From Nectonema munidae (taxonomy: Eukaryota > Nematomorpha > Nectonematoida > Nectonematidae): 64,000 bases of DNA. The notes beneath the pieces are model-generated. The model was not told where the DNA came from, did no database searches, and was given only the letters and a program-made list of their open reading frames with translations. The position numbers and the translations under genes are program-made. The stretch is from contig JAUIRK010000700.1 in the NCBI GenBank assembly GCA_030549495.1, forward strand, positions 21,878 to 85,877. Reading direction: 5' to 3'. How positions within the stretch are numbered: the stretch's first letter is position 1; every line of letters starts with the position of its first letter. Below, piece after piece: positions 48,157-57,420 of the stretch.

Positions 48157-48546
48157 CCTGTATTAGAGAACACTTAATGAAACCATCAAAAATGGTCTTT
48201 GTGAACTGGTGGTAGATTAATCAGGGTGATTAGGATTGCCCTGGAGAAATTAAAACTGGTCGTTAAAAACACGGATTTTTTAATAGAGGTCGTTAGAGCA
48301 GGTTTAACTTCATATCCTAAACCACCCTATTCAATTTCGACATGCTATATTTTTCCAAGTACACTAAAACCTGCTCCAACCAATAACTCTTTGAAATATT
48401 TGATTTTCAAAATAGGTTTCATAGAAAACAATGTAAAGTTATACGGTCAATAGCGGATACCTGAACACTTAGGATAGCTAGGACGCTTTGTAATAATATT
48501 CCACAATTTCTATTCACTTCGGCTTGGGAAATAAAATCATGATATT
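48157..48546. repeat. Dispersed repeat R390, copy 1
   Basis: About 390 bp shared with 54041-54400, both beginning CCTGTATTAGAGAACACTTA and ending near CTTCGGCTTGGGAAATAAAA. The copies differ by a roughly 35-bp deletion in the second and scattered substitutions. Non-coding. The ends do not form a clear inverted repeat, so the class is unknown. Confidence 0.8.
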
Positions 48547-49190
48547 AAAATCATATAAGTCCTATTTATGTTCATCTTTTTTTATAAGTGTATTTTTAGA
48601 AATGATACTTTTTAAATAATTTGTAAAATTATTTACTTCCAAAATAGAAATTTACAGACTTACCGGAAAAATAAAAAAATCCGTTTTTCATTTTTTTTAT
48701 AAAAAAATTCATAAAAAGTCTATCACATATATATTTATAAAATTTATTTTTTTTACTAGTTAGTTTGCAAAAGGGGAGCTAGAAAAGCATAGCGAAGCTA
48801 ATTGTCCTAGAACCGAATGAAAAATCTAAGTATGAGTTTTTTATGCGCTAAAAGAGAGGGTTATATAATAAAAGATTCTGGCTAAAATTACTTTTTTCAC
48901 CTTCTTTGATGGCAATCTCAGTTGCAACTTCTATAAGGTCTTCTGTTTTTTCTTCCTAAACGCAAATAATAAAGTTATTCAGTATCATGCAGTATTGCGA
49001 AGCTTGAAGGATTTTGTGGAGAAGAGATAGTGAAATATATTTGTAGCAGCAGTCTCCTCTTGAAATATTTTTGTTGCTCTTCAGGCACAAATACTTTTAC
49101 ATTTACTGTCAATAACTTTTTCATAGATGAACCAAATATGAAATTAATTCAGCGAAGGCATATGTATGGATAAATTGGGAATGGACCAAC

Positions 49191-49337
49191 TTAACCCATT
49201 TACGACCAATAAGACCAAGCAAAGCAGACGATATCTAAAAAAACGCAGACGATTTATATTCAAAGTCATTGAAAAAAGCAGACGAAGATGAAATTACTTA
49301 TGTTCCAAAATAGGAACATTGGTCGTAAATGGGTTAA
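49191..49337 (+). mobile_element. TTAA MITE, type A, copy with 5' insertion
   Basis: 147 bp, TTAA at both ends. The left end reads CCCATTTACGACCAATAAGACCAAGC, combining the start of one terminus with the start of the other, so the left tip was probably converted or repaired from the right end. The remainder matches type A. The right end is CCCATTTACGACCAATGTTCC. Confidence 0.88.
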
Positions 49338-49798
49338 AGCAAAAATGGCATATATCCTTCTGTGTGATTAAATTCATAAACATTTATTCACTTTGAAGAG
49401 TTTGATTTGCATAAGATTTTGTAAAACATGCAACTATTTATCAGATCAAGATCTATTAGAATAATCAAATAATTAGATTGTAGAAAACATGGACTTCCAA
49501 CCCAGGGGCGCACATCCGGGGGGGGCTGCTCTGAAATTCCTATCGAATATATTTTACAGACGATCCGTGAGAGTGTCTCCTCTTTATAGTATTTTTGAGC
49601 AAACACATGTTGATGATCCACTAGGTTTTCTCATCTTCTGTCACAGTGATTCTATTTCTCTTTCTGTCTCCTCTGTTTTTCTCTTCCGCTTTCTCTGCTA
49701 AAACTCAATCATACACTCAGGCTCTCTTCTTTCATTCAAGCCCTCTTCTCTTGTTAAGCTCTCCTATCTCATTCAGCTCTCTTCACTCCAGTGACGTA

Positions 49799-49978
49799 GC
49801 TAGGCTGGGGCATGAGGGGCCGTGCCCACTCTCCTATGTACCGGCCCCCATGCATCTTATGCGATATCAGTTTTTGAAAATTTCTCCAATGAAAGGATCA
49901 AGAAAGTATAAATAATGTTGCGCAAGTTTTTGTTTTTAAATTGTGCCCCTTCTATCAACTTTTTTGGCTACACCATTG
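49799..49978. mobile_element. Small hAT-type MITE (CAGTGACGTAGC ends)
   Basis: 180 bp. The left end CAGTGACGTAGCTAGG and the right end, reversed, CAATGGTGTAGCCAAA share most of the first 14 positions. The CAGTGGCGTAGC terminus is widespread among hAT elements of many animals. The flanking octamers CTTCACTC and CGTCTGTC agree at only 5 of 8, so the insertion is old. It is nested in the 3.3-kb hAT. Confidence 0.6.
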
Positions 49979-50494
49979 CGTCTGTCTAATTTGCATTTAG
50001 AGTTAAATTAAAATGGTTTTCTATCGTTACAATTTTATATCAATGAATATTGTTAGACTCGCGCTAAGAATTTTATTTCAACAAAAGTCACTTAATCTTT
50101 ATCACTACGTTTGTTACATTTTGTAACATTTGAAAACTTTAATTTTTTCAAGTCATAAAATTTTTTTCAATAGTTATTGGGGAATTAATATTTTTACTAT
50201 CTATTCAGTTTAAAAGCAAGAATACTCTATTTGCTTAATTGACCAGAGATATTTTTATAATTTTCGATTGTTAAATTTTAAAAGTAACACTGTACATAAT
50301 CAAATCACTTTTTTTAAGAAAATTTGTTGATTATTATAATAAAAATATAATATCGAAACAAAATGTTTCAGTTGTTAAAAATGTACTTGATCTATTTATG
50401 ACGCGCTCAGAATTTTATTTGTAGAAAGAAATATTCATAAAAACGCAATGATTTTCTTTTCTCGTATACTTTGATTTATGTTAGTTTGGTCCTC

Positions 50495-50830
50495 GGACAT
50501 TTCGCCCCATTATTTTCATAAGACAGTTCGCTCCATTATTTTCATAAGACAGTTCGTCCCATGGACAATTTGCCCCATTATTTTCATAAGACATTTTGTT
50601 TCATGGACAATTCGCCTCGTTTTTTTTCATAAGATATTCTGTCTCATGACAATTCTAAAGAATTAAGAGATAAAATGATTAATTTGAAATAATTTAATAG
50701 AGATCAAATAAACAAGAATATAAATTTTTTTAATAATTTTACACATATAATAAACAAAGATGGATGAAACAAATAGCCTATGAGACATTTTGTCCAGGGG
50801 GCAAATTGTCTATGGGGCGAAATGTCTGTC
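50495..50830. mobile_element. Inverted element with tandem GACA-TTCGCCCC units
   Basis: The left end GGACATTTCGCCCCAT and the right end ATGGGGCGAAATGTCTGTC are inverted. From 50495 to about 50650 the end motif is repeated about five times with the spacer TATTTTCATAAGACA, giving a 31-40-bp tandem array. The right side repeats the motif twice in inverse order. Nested in the 3.3-kb hAT. Superfamily not recognised. Confidence 0.55.
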
Positions 50831-51109
50831 AACCTTTCTTTATGCCTCCTATTATTTTGAAATTATTCTGAGAACAGACGGTTCCATTTTAAAATAGCGA
50901 AAATTGCTTTATTAGTTTATTTTGTTTCCTTTCTCTCTTATGTTAATTATGTAGCAAATTTTTCAATTTTGAGTAAAAGGTAAGGTGCAGCGGATGTATT
51001 TTCATTGGCCAGGCACTGATGTATCGCTTATGTCAAACTATGAACAAATTCGTATCGATGAGGAAATCTGAACAAACCTGCCATGCCACCCATAGAGTAT
51101 GCTGTAGAG

Positions 51110-51440
51110 CAGTGGTTTCCAAACATTTTTAGCTTGTTACTCAAATTAACATGCCCCAGTAAGCATATTACCCCTTTCAAAAAATGTTGTTTAATAGATA
51201 TATATGACTAAATGAAAACACTAGAGATTTTTTATATTCATTGTATTTGAACATTGTCACAGTTTAGTTTACAACATTACATACTAAGACTATCTTGACA
51301 TTAATTCTAACGCCAGGTACCGAAATTGTTTTCATGATTTTCAGAATTATTAACTTCTTTTTCTCTGAACCCTCCATTACCCCCGAAAAATTGTTAAATT
51401 ACCCCCTAGGGGTAATTTACCCTCAGTTTGGGAAACACTG
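51110..51440. mobile_element. hAT MITE with exact 8-bp duplication
   Basis: 331 bp with ends CAGTGGTTTCCAAACATTTT and, reversed, CAGTGTTTCCCAAACTGAGG, flanked by identical CTGTAGAG octamers (51102-51109 and 51441-51448). The CTGTAGAG-style target and the CAGTGGTTCCCAAAC terminus are classic for hAT (Charlie-like) MITEs. It is nested inside the older 3.3-kb hAT. Confidence 0.92.
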
Positions 51441-52801
51441 CTGTAGAGGATACGTCAAATTAGTTTTCAAAAAATTTAAGTTATGCTCTAAAAATTTTTA
51501 GTTTTTGTTGAAGCTCTATAACTTTTTCCGATAGACTTTTTTTCCTTAAAAGTTATTATAAAAGGCAAATCATTGCAAAATATTAAAAGTTATTTTACTT
51601 TTTGTAGCTTGTATCAATTTAGCTTTTAAACTATTTTTGAATGATGCTTAGTAAAATGAAATAATGCCATCTTAATTTTTTGTTTTATTTTTGTTTGCAC
51701 AATTAGAACTTCGTTTTATACCCTTGCCCTGAATCAATCGCATTTTTTCATATAAACATAACAGGGTGCTAGTAGACTCTTTGCCTTTAAACTACATTCA
51801 CTCATATAAAACTATCCAACCTTCAGTTATTCGTTTTCTCTATGAATGAAATATCCTTTCATCAATTCCTGTAATGTGCCTGGTAGACTACTTCATTTTC
51901 CAAATGAAAGGCCTATTCCACCCCCTAACATTTTTGGATTCTTTTAAACTAGTGTGTATATTCGATGGTTGTAGGTAAAAATGCTCCCAATTAAAAAGTA
52001 GAAAAAAATGCCCCCTAATTTTTGATTTTCAGGATTTTTTTAATTATATAAATATTTTTATTTGGTACCCTTTTGAAAGGCTAAATTTCTAAAATTTCTT
52101 AATCTATAGGGTTTTTTTCTTTATAAAGTTCTTGAAAACAATAGCAAAGGTGCATATTTGTGGGATTGTGTTCTTAAAATCAGGTAAAAAAAAATTTTTT
52201 GACAGGGTGTTTCATGCAAGGGAAGTAGAAACTTCCATATCTGAACTGATGAACTTTTTATGATAAGTCGATGGTCGATATAATTATATTTAGAAAGTGT
52301 TCTGATACACACAAAGTCCAAAAATATTTACTATTTTATAAAAAAAAATTGTCGTATGCTGAGTTTTTTAGTTTACTTTAATTAAATTTTAAATGTTTTA
52401 GATGAAAAGTTGATTTTGTTTTTTTTACAAAAAATCTTTATTTGACATATCTTTTTAAAAAAAAATTTTTTTTTAATTTTAATAATTTTTTGAAATTTTT
52501 TGCGTGGAAAATTTTTTCCTACTTTTAAATTTGGGCATTTTTTCCTACTTTTTAATTGGGGGCATTTTTTCTGCGCACCATATTCGATATGCAAATTTAA
52601 TTGAAATATTTTCGCTGGAGTATTTAAATTCACCAATTTTGTAATTCACCAATTTTGTAAAAAAAAATATAAAGTAGTGTTATAAATTTAGGACTTTATG
52701 TATGTGCTGAATACACTCTATTTTAAAGGATTGCTTGAATATTTGGTCTCCCGTGGTATTTCTAGACCACTAATTTTTAAAATTGCAACAAAAAAATTTC
52801 G

Positions 52802-52816
52802 CCCCCCCCCCCCCCC
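52802..52816. repeat. C homopolymer inside hAT right end
   Basis: About 15 C directly inside the right terminus of the 3.3-kb hAT, mirrored by the shorter G tract at the left terminus (49518). It probably derives from the element consensus plus slippage. Confidence 0.8.
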
Positions 52817-52850
52817 ATTAATTTTGAGGATGTGCGCCCCTGTTCCAACT

Positions 52851-53892
52851 TTCTACTACTTGTGACGGAATAAAGTCTTACCATTTGATCAAGAACACCT
52901 ACTTCTATACTTTATATTTAATAAAACTGGATTTTTCTTGGGATTATTTATAGCAAAAATTTGAACATCTGGATGCAAGGTGCTTAGAATGTTGACAATT
53001 TTTTGAATTTTTAGCTTGATACGAAGTTTTTGTTACAGCAGGTTTGTCTTTACTCTTCATAAAGTTCTCTTTTCTCCTTTACATCTTCTGGTAATTCTTT
53101 CCTGTACTGGCGTCAATTGGTGCAGATGATCGTCTTTGTAGTTAGTAATTCATTATATTTTGTGAATATATGTCAAATCAATCAATATATGCACTAGTCA
53201 CAACAAAAAATAAGTCATGAAAAATCAATCAATATTTTTGGATGTACAACAATTTAAATATAAAGATGCGTCAATTGACGCGCATCGTCCTTATAGTGAA
53301 GTCATTTTTTAACTAATTTAAAAAAATGAAAAAAATGAACAAAAAAAACTGGTGTAGGAAAAGTAACGTTGTTTCAGATTAATTTACAAGTTTAAATTAT
53401 CTATTATAAAATAATGGGTAATTTTGTTGAAATAATAAAGAGTATAGGCCTTAATAAGTACAATTTATGTGATCAAATTACTTGATATAAAGTTACATTA
53501 CTCAAAGTACAGCGAAATTTATTGGTTTAGTAACAAACAATTATAAGGAAGAAATTATGTTCCCAAATCGACGTTCTACTATGTTAAAATTTATGAAAAT
53601 ATAATTCTAGAATTTCAATCCTAAAAAAAATTGAAAAAAACTATGAAAAAATAGTCGAAAAAATTTCTTTTAAAAGTTATAAGGTATCTGAGAAAAAAAT
53701 AATGGTAAATGAATTGACTTACAGCATCCATACTTGGAATGATGTTGGCTTTTGTTGATAAAAACGTCAAAAAAAATGTCAAGAGGAAAGCGCTCAAGTA
53801 TTTCATCTCTAAAAGTCAAAAGTTAATAAAATGTGACATTGCGCTGAAAATCTTTCGACGCGCTCAGTGAATGAGCTTCTCGAATTTTCCCA
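52851..53892. other. AT-rich spacer, no supported gene
   Basis: The minus-strand frame at 53621-53806 begins with a signal-peptide-like stretch (KYLSAFLLTFFLTFLS then TKANIIPSMDAVSQ). This could be a genuine first exon, since the predicted cleavage after KANI or TKA is plausible, but no following exon was identified. Otherwise nothing is recognised. Confidence 0.35.
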
Positions 53893-54040
53893 ATAAGGTA
53901 AAGGTAGCAGCGTGAGGTGTCTCCATAGAGAAAGCACAATTGCACCGCTCGTATCGAACTATGAGAGAGTAGGCTTGATACCGAATCGAATCCAAGATCT
54001 TGAGTTATCAAAACGTAGTATCTAACCAACCTTACTCACG
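53893..54040 (-). mobile_element. tRNA-derived SINE, copy 3
   Basis: Reverse-strand copy: head AAGGTTGGTTAGATACTACG, B-box-like TTGGATTCGATTCGG, body ATAGTTCGATACGAGCGG and TGCAATTGTGCTTTCTC. It abuts repeat R390 exactly at 54041, so one of the two probably inserted at the edge of the other. Confidence 0.75.
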
Positions 54041-54400
54041 CCTGTATTAGAGAACACTTAAGGAAACCATCAAAAATGGTCTTTGTGAACAGGTGGAGAC
54101 TAATCAAGGTGATTAGGATTGCCATGAAGAAATTAAAACTGGTCGTTAAAACACGGATTTTTTATAGAGGTTAATCGTTTTTGATTCAATTTCGACATGT
54201 TATATTTTTCCAAGTACACTAAAACCTGCTCCAACCAATAACTCTTTGAAATATTTGATTTTCAAAATAGGTTTCATAGAAAACAATGTAAAATTATGCG
54301 GTCAATAGCGGATACCTGTACAATTAGGATAGCTAGGACGCTTTGTAATAATATTCCACAATTTCTATTCACTTCGGCTTAGGAAATAAAATCATCATAT
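54041..54400. repeat. Dispersed repeat R390, copy 2
   Basis: About 90 percent similar to 48157-48546, with a deletion of the TCGTTAGAGCAGG section. Starts at CCTGTATTAGAGAACACTTA directly next to the SINE head and ends near TTCGGCTTAGGAAATAAAAT. Confidence 0.8.
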
Positions 54401-54522
54401 TCTTTTTATGTTCTTCTTTTTTTTTGATCCTAGAAAATAAATATAAAATTTTTTTCTGCATCTTCAAAAATATCCCGTCAAATTATGTAAACCAAGTTTA
54501 CTAACTTTTAAGCGACGCAGAA

Positions 54523-54654
54523 TAACGTGTTAACAACCAGAAGCGACATACTTTATAAAAATAAAATGGTTGCATTTATTAATGATTTTTAATACTACAA
54601 ATATTCTGCTTCACATTATATATCGTATGATTATTCTGGTCGTTAACGAAAATC
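54523..54654 (-). mobile_element. TTAA MITE, type C, reversed copy
   Basis: Reversed relative of 14071-14206: its distal end reads, reversed, CGTTAACGACCAGAATAATC, an exact match to the left end of the reference copy, and the other end is GTTAACAACCAGAAGCGAC. The interior AAGCAGAATATTTG is diverged. It meets the next type C copy head to head at GTTAACG. Confidence 0.7.
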
Positions 54655-54745
54655 AGACGATATCTAGTATAAAGCAGAAGATTTGTACTAAAAAGCATTA
54701 ATAAAAGCAGACGATTCACATTTTTGTAAGGTCGACATTTGTGGA
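54650..54745 (+). mobile_element. TTAA MITE, type C, partial copy
   Basis: Begins GTTAACGAAAATCAGACGAT, lacking about 9 bp compared with the reference, and continues with ATCTAGTATAAAGCAGAAGA and AAAAGCAGACGATTC before fading near the GTCGAC position. The end GGGTTAA is not preserved. Confidence 0.65.
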
Positions 54746-54865
54746 CTGTGATCGATAGGAAATATAAAGATATTTATCGTTTATTTATACGTAAAAGGTT
54801 ACACGTTTTTTGGCTTAGAGAATATTTTAAGGTTACTAGTTGGTAACGTTGTGAAAAATCCACCA

Positions 54866-55015
54866 GTTAGTTAACGACTAGAAAAATAAGATAATGTCTC
54901 TAATGTAAAGCAGAAAATTAGTATTAACCCATTTACGACCAATGTTCCCATTAAATGGGTTAAAAAGCATTAATATACGCAAACGATTTTACTTTTGTAA
55001 AACTACTTATTCGAT
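54866..55015 (+). mobile_element. TTAA MITE, type C, copy carrying a nested 32-bp element
   Basis: Diverged type C element (AGTTAACGACTAGAAAAATA, TAATGTAAAGCAGAAAATTA, then GCATTAATATACGCAAACGATTTTA). At the position where the reference reads GTATTAAAGAGC, this copy has a complete tiny element between duplicated TTAA sites (54924-54963), see the next entry. Confidence 0.7.
54924..54963 (+). mobile_element. 32-bp micro-MITE (type A ends only) in TTAA target
   Basis: TTAA, then CCCATTTACGACCAATG and, after three bases, CCATTAAATGGG, then TTAA: essentially the two type A tips fused with no interior, 32 bp between the target copies. The target is a TTAA inside a type C MITE, and the reference type C element at 14071 has a single TTAA at the same place, so this is a clean insertion with TTAA duplication. 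Confidence 0.85.
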
Positions 55016-55099
55016 AGTTATTAGATAGGATAGAACATATTTTGATATAACTTGGCGAACCAGAATTTTGAAGACTAATCGTCTCCCTTCTTTTACAAA

Positions 55100-55245
55100 A
55101 AGACAAAATAGAAGTGCAAAAAGAGTAAATACAATTGCAAAAAGACAAAATACAATTGCAAAAAGACAAAATACAATTGCAAAAAGACAAAATACAATTG
55201 CAAAAAGAGCAAATACAATTGCAAAAGGACAAAATAGAATTGCGA
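55100..55245. repeat. 21-bp tandem repeat (AAAAAGACAAAATACAATTG)
   Basis: About seven units of 21 bp; the central four are identical. Because 21 is divisible by three, three reading frames stay open as repeating peptides of seven residues (KRQNTIA on plus, FAIVFCL and CNCILSF on minus). These are not genes. Confidence 0.9.
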
Positions 55246-55319
55246 AGACATGTGTTGTATTATTCCTTACATAGTTTATAAAAGTAAAACGAAACAAGTA
55301 TTTATCAATAAAAAAAGTT

Positions 55320-55420
55320 TCAGAAAGAATTCGGACTCGAGACAATTCGGCTTCTAAGCAACTTTAATATCGATATATATGAGGACTGGATTGTCCACAG
55401 GCCCAATTGTCTCCGATCAA
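55320..55420. repeat. GACAATT-GGC motif cluster
   Basis: TTCGGACTCGAGACAATTCGG near 55330 and GGATTGTCCACAGGCCCAATTGTCTCC near 55388-55414 (an inverted echo) suggest a small degraded inverted element of the same style as 50495. Confidence 0.35.
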
Positions 55421-55500
55421 GCATCAAGCCTACTTTCCTTACAGTTGGATACAAGCGGCGAGATTGTGCCTTCTCGATGAAAACATCCCACGATAGTATT
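55418..55500 (+). mobile_element. tRNA-derived SINE, body-only copy
   Basis: Contains ATCAAGCCTACTTTCCTTAC, GGATACAAGCGGCGAGATTG and TGCCTTCTCGATGAAAACAT, the 3' part of the SINE; the tRNA-like head is missing (5' truncation). Confidence 0.7.
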
Positions 55501-56047
55501 TCCCATAGAGGCGCTCGACCCCTTAGGGTCCTTTGAACTATGGCTCCAACATAATCTAAAATTTAATTGGGCTTCATGAACAAGTTGAAAGTATTTTTAA
55601 GTTTTTAAACTTTGGAATAATTTTTTTTTAATAATCTTTTGTATATTTTCGAAAATCATGAACAAATAAATCTAAAAAGAAGAGGCTTTCTTTGTATGAT
55701 TTGTTATCAATATGTCATCTTTACTTTTAAATTTATCGATCTGTGTATTTATGAAGTAGGAACTAATAATAATCGGTGCTGTTCAAAAACCCCGCCTTCC
55801 AAAATGGAATTCTCTTAGTTTAATTATTTGATTTAAAAACTTAATCCTTTCAGGAACGATCGATCGCCATTGACTCACGAAATGAAAGCCTGCTTTGAGA
55901 AATGTAAAAATTCATTTAAATATAGAAAATAAGGCAATTTGTTTGGTAAACAAGACATGAAATTTGAATTTCTTTGTGAATAGTCACTTTGGAAATCATA
56001 GCTAAGTTCTTGCAACGGGGGAAGAGGGCCCCGAGAATTAATTATAA

Positions 56048-57420
56048 TCATTTAACATAACATAACATAATTTATTAGCGGAAAAAAAGAGGCAAAAAGC
56101 CTATGAAGAATATTCGCATCGTATTTATGAAGGTCCAGATCTTTATTCATGCTCAAACATTTTTTCCTTCCAAAACTCATCGAGTCTGTTTTTAAAAACC
56201 TTCAAGGAAGGGGCATTAATAACAAAATCAAGCAAGGCATTCCAGTCATTTATCATACGTTGAGTAAAAAATCTTTTCAGATATAACTTTTTGCAATGTC
56301 GCTTTTTAAACTTGAAGGAATGAAATCTTTGTAGTCTTTCAGAAAACTCAGGTAAGATTTGTGACGCCAATTTCAACTTTTCATTTGCAATGTTGTAAAC
56401 GGTAATCATATCATTTCTTTTAAACCTATACATCATGGAAGGCAAATTCAATTTTTTCAATCTTTCTTTATAGCTAAAATGTTTCATTCCTAATATCTTT
56501 TTAGTAATTGTTCTCTGCACTCTTTCAATATTTGCAACATCACAGGAGTGGAAGGGAAAGGCAACAACATTACCATACTCTAAAATAGGCCTGATGAGGG
56601 TTTTATACAAAAGCAATGCTATGTTGGCATCAAATAGAGCAAACCTTTTGTAAACTTGATGAAAGACTTGAAAGGCTTCATGAATTGTTGAAATATTTTC
56701 TCTTGGATCAAGATTAAAGTTTACAAGTACATCTAAAGTCTTTTTGTCCATCTACTTTATTTAGTTTGTGTCGGCCAATGGAAGTAAGACTGAATACTTT
56801 GTGATCCAATTTGCAGATGAGTACACTTGTCTAGATTTAATTTCATCTCCCATCTACTACACCAATAAAAGATCCGCACTAAATCATTCTGCAAGCAACT
56901 TCTACCATGAGGATTAGATACATTATAAATTTTAATATCATCAGCAAACACTTTTATTTTAGAATTTATCATGTTCAAAAGATCATTGAGAAATATATTG
57001 AACAGCAAAGGTCCAAGCACGGATCCCTGCGGTACTCCGCTTGTAACCAGCTTTTCATGAGAATGAGTGCCATTGACGCAACAACAATTTGTTTTCTATC
57101 TTCAAGATAATTTTTCAATAACCTTTAACACCAAATGACTCCAGCTTATCGGCTAAATACTTATGGGAAATAGAATCAAAAGCCTTATGAAAGTCTAGAT
57201 AAATTACATCAACTGTATCATTTAGCTCTAGTAGATGAACTACGTCATTTTGAAACTCTAGAAGGTTTGTAATTGTAGATTTACCATTCATGAACCCATG
57301 CTGATTAGAATTGAAAAGTTGAAAGCTATCTATATGACACAAAATTTTATGAGCTATAAATGCCTCAAATACTTTTCATAGAATTGTATTTGGACAATTT
57401 TACAGGGAACAGTAGAACTA
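56048..57420 (-). mobile_element. CR1/Jockey-like LINE, 5'-truncated
   Basis: The 3' end lies at the low coordinates and finishes in a simple repeat (TTATG)n, seen on the plus strand as CATAACATAACATAA at 56054-56070, as expected for CR1-type LINEs. The 5' end is truncated within the RT domain near 57420. Confidence 0.8.
56143..57400 (-). pseudogene. CR1/Jockey-like reverse transcriptase (C-terminal half), broken
   Basis: In order from high coordinates: FEAFIAHKIL and SNQHGFMNGKSTITNLLEF, DVIYLDFHKAFDSISHKYLA (box A Asp present, 57115-57342); VTSGVPQGSVLGPLLFNIFL (about 56990-57050); KIKVFADDIKIYN (the catalytic ADD box intact, about 56937-56955); LNLDKC; then thumb and C-terminal region IALLLYKTLIRPILEYGNVV, VQRTITKKIL, MINDWNALLDFVINAPSLKV and FKNRLDEFW (56143-56640). 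At least two frame breaks (near 57100 and 56755) make it non-functional even though both RT catalytic motifs survive. It looks younger than the LINE at 15.8 kb. Confidence 0.88.

Larger units (their letters stand above)
49503..52842. mobile_element. hAT element, 3.3 kb, with nested insertions
   Basis: Ends CAGGGGCGCACATCCGGGGG (49503) and, reversed, CAGGGGCGCACATCCTCAAA (ending 52842) form a perfect 15-bp inverted repeat. Flanks TTCCAACC (49495-49502) and TTCCAACT (52843-52850) are a 7-of-8 target duplication. C/G homopolymers lie just inside both ends. No transposase reading was recognised, so it is non-autonomous or fully decayed. It contains three later elements (49799, 50495 and 51110), of which the last has an exact duplication. 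Confidence 0.8.

Noticed and set aside
54960-55345. Long repetitive open frames (up to 112 residues) on both strands
   Set aside because: They are produced by a 21-bp tandem repeat, which keeps several frames open at once.
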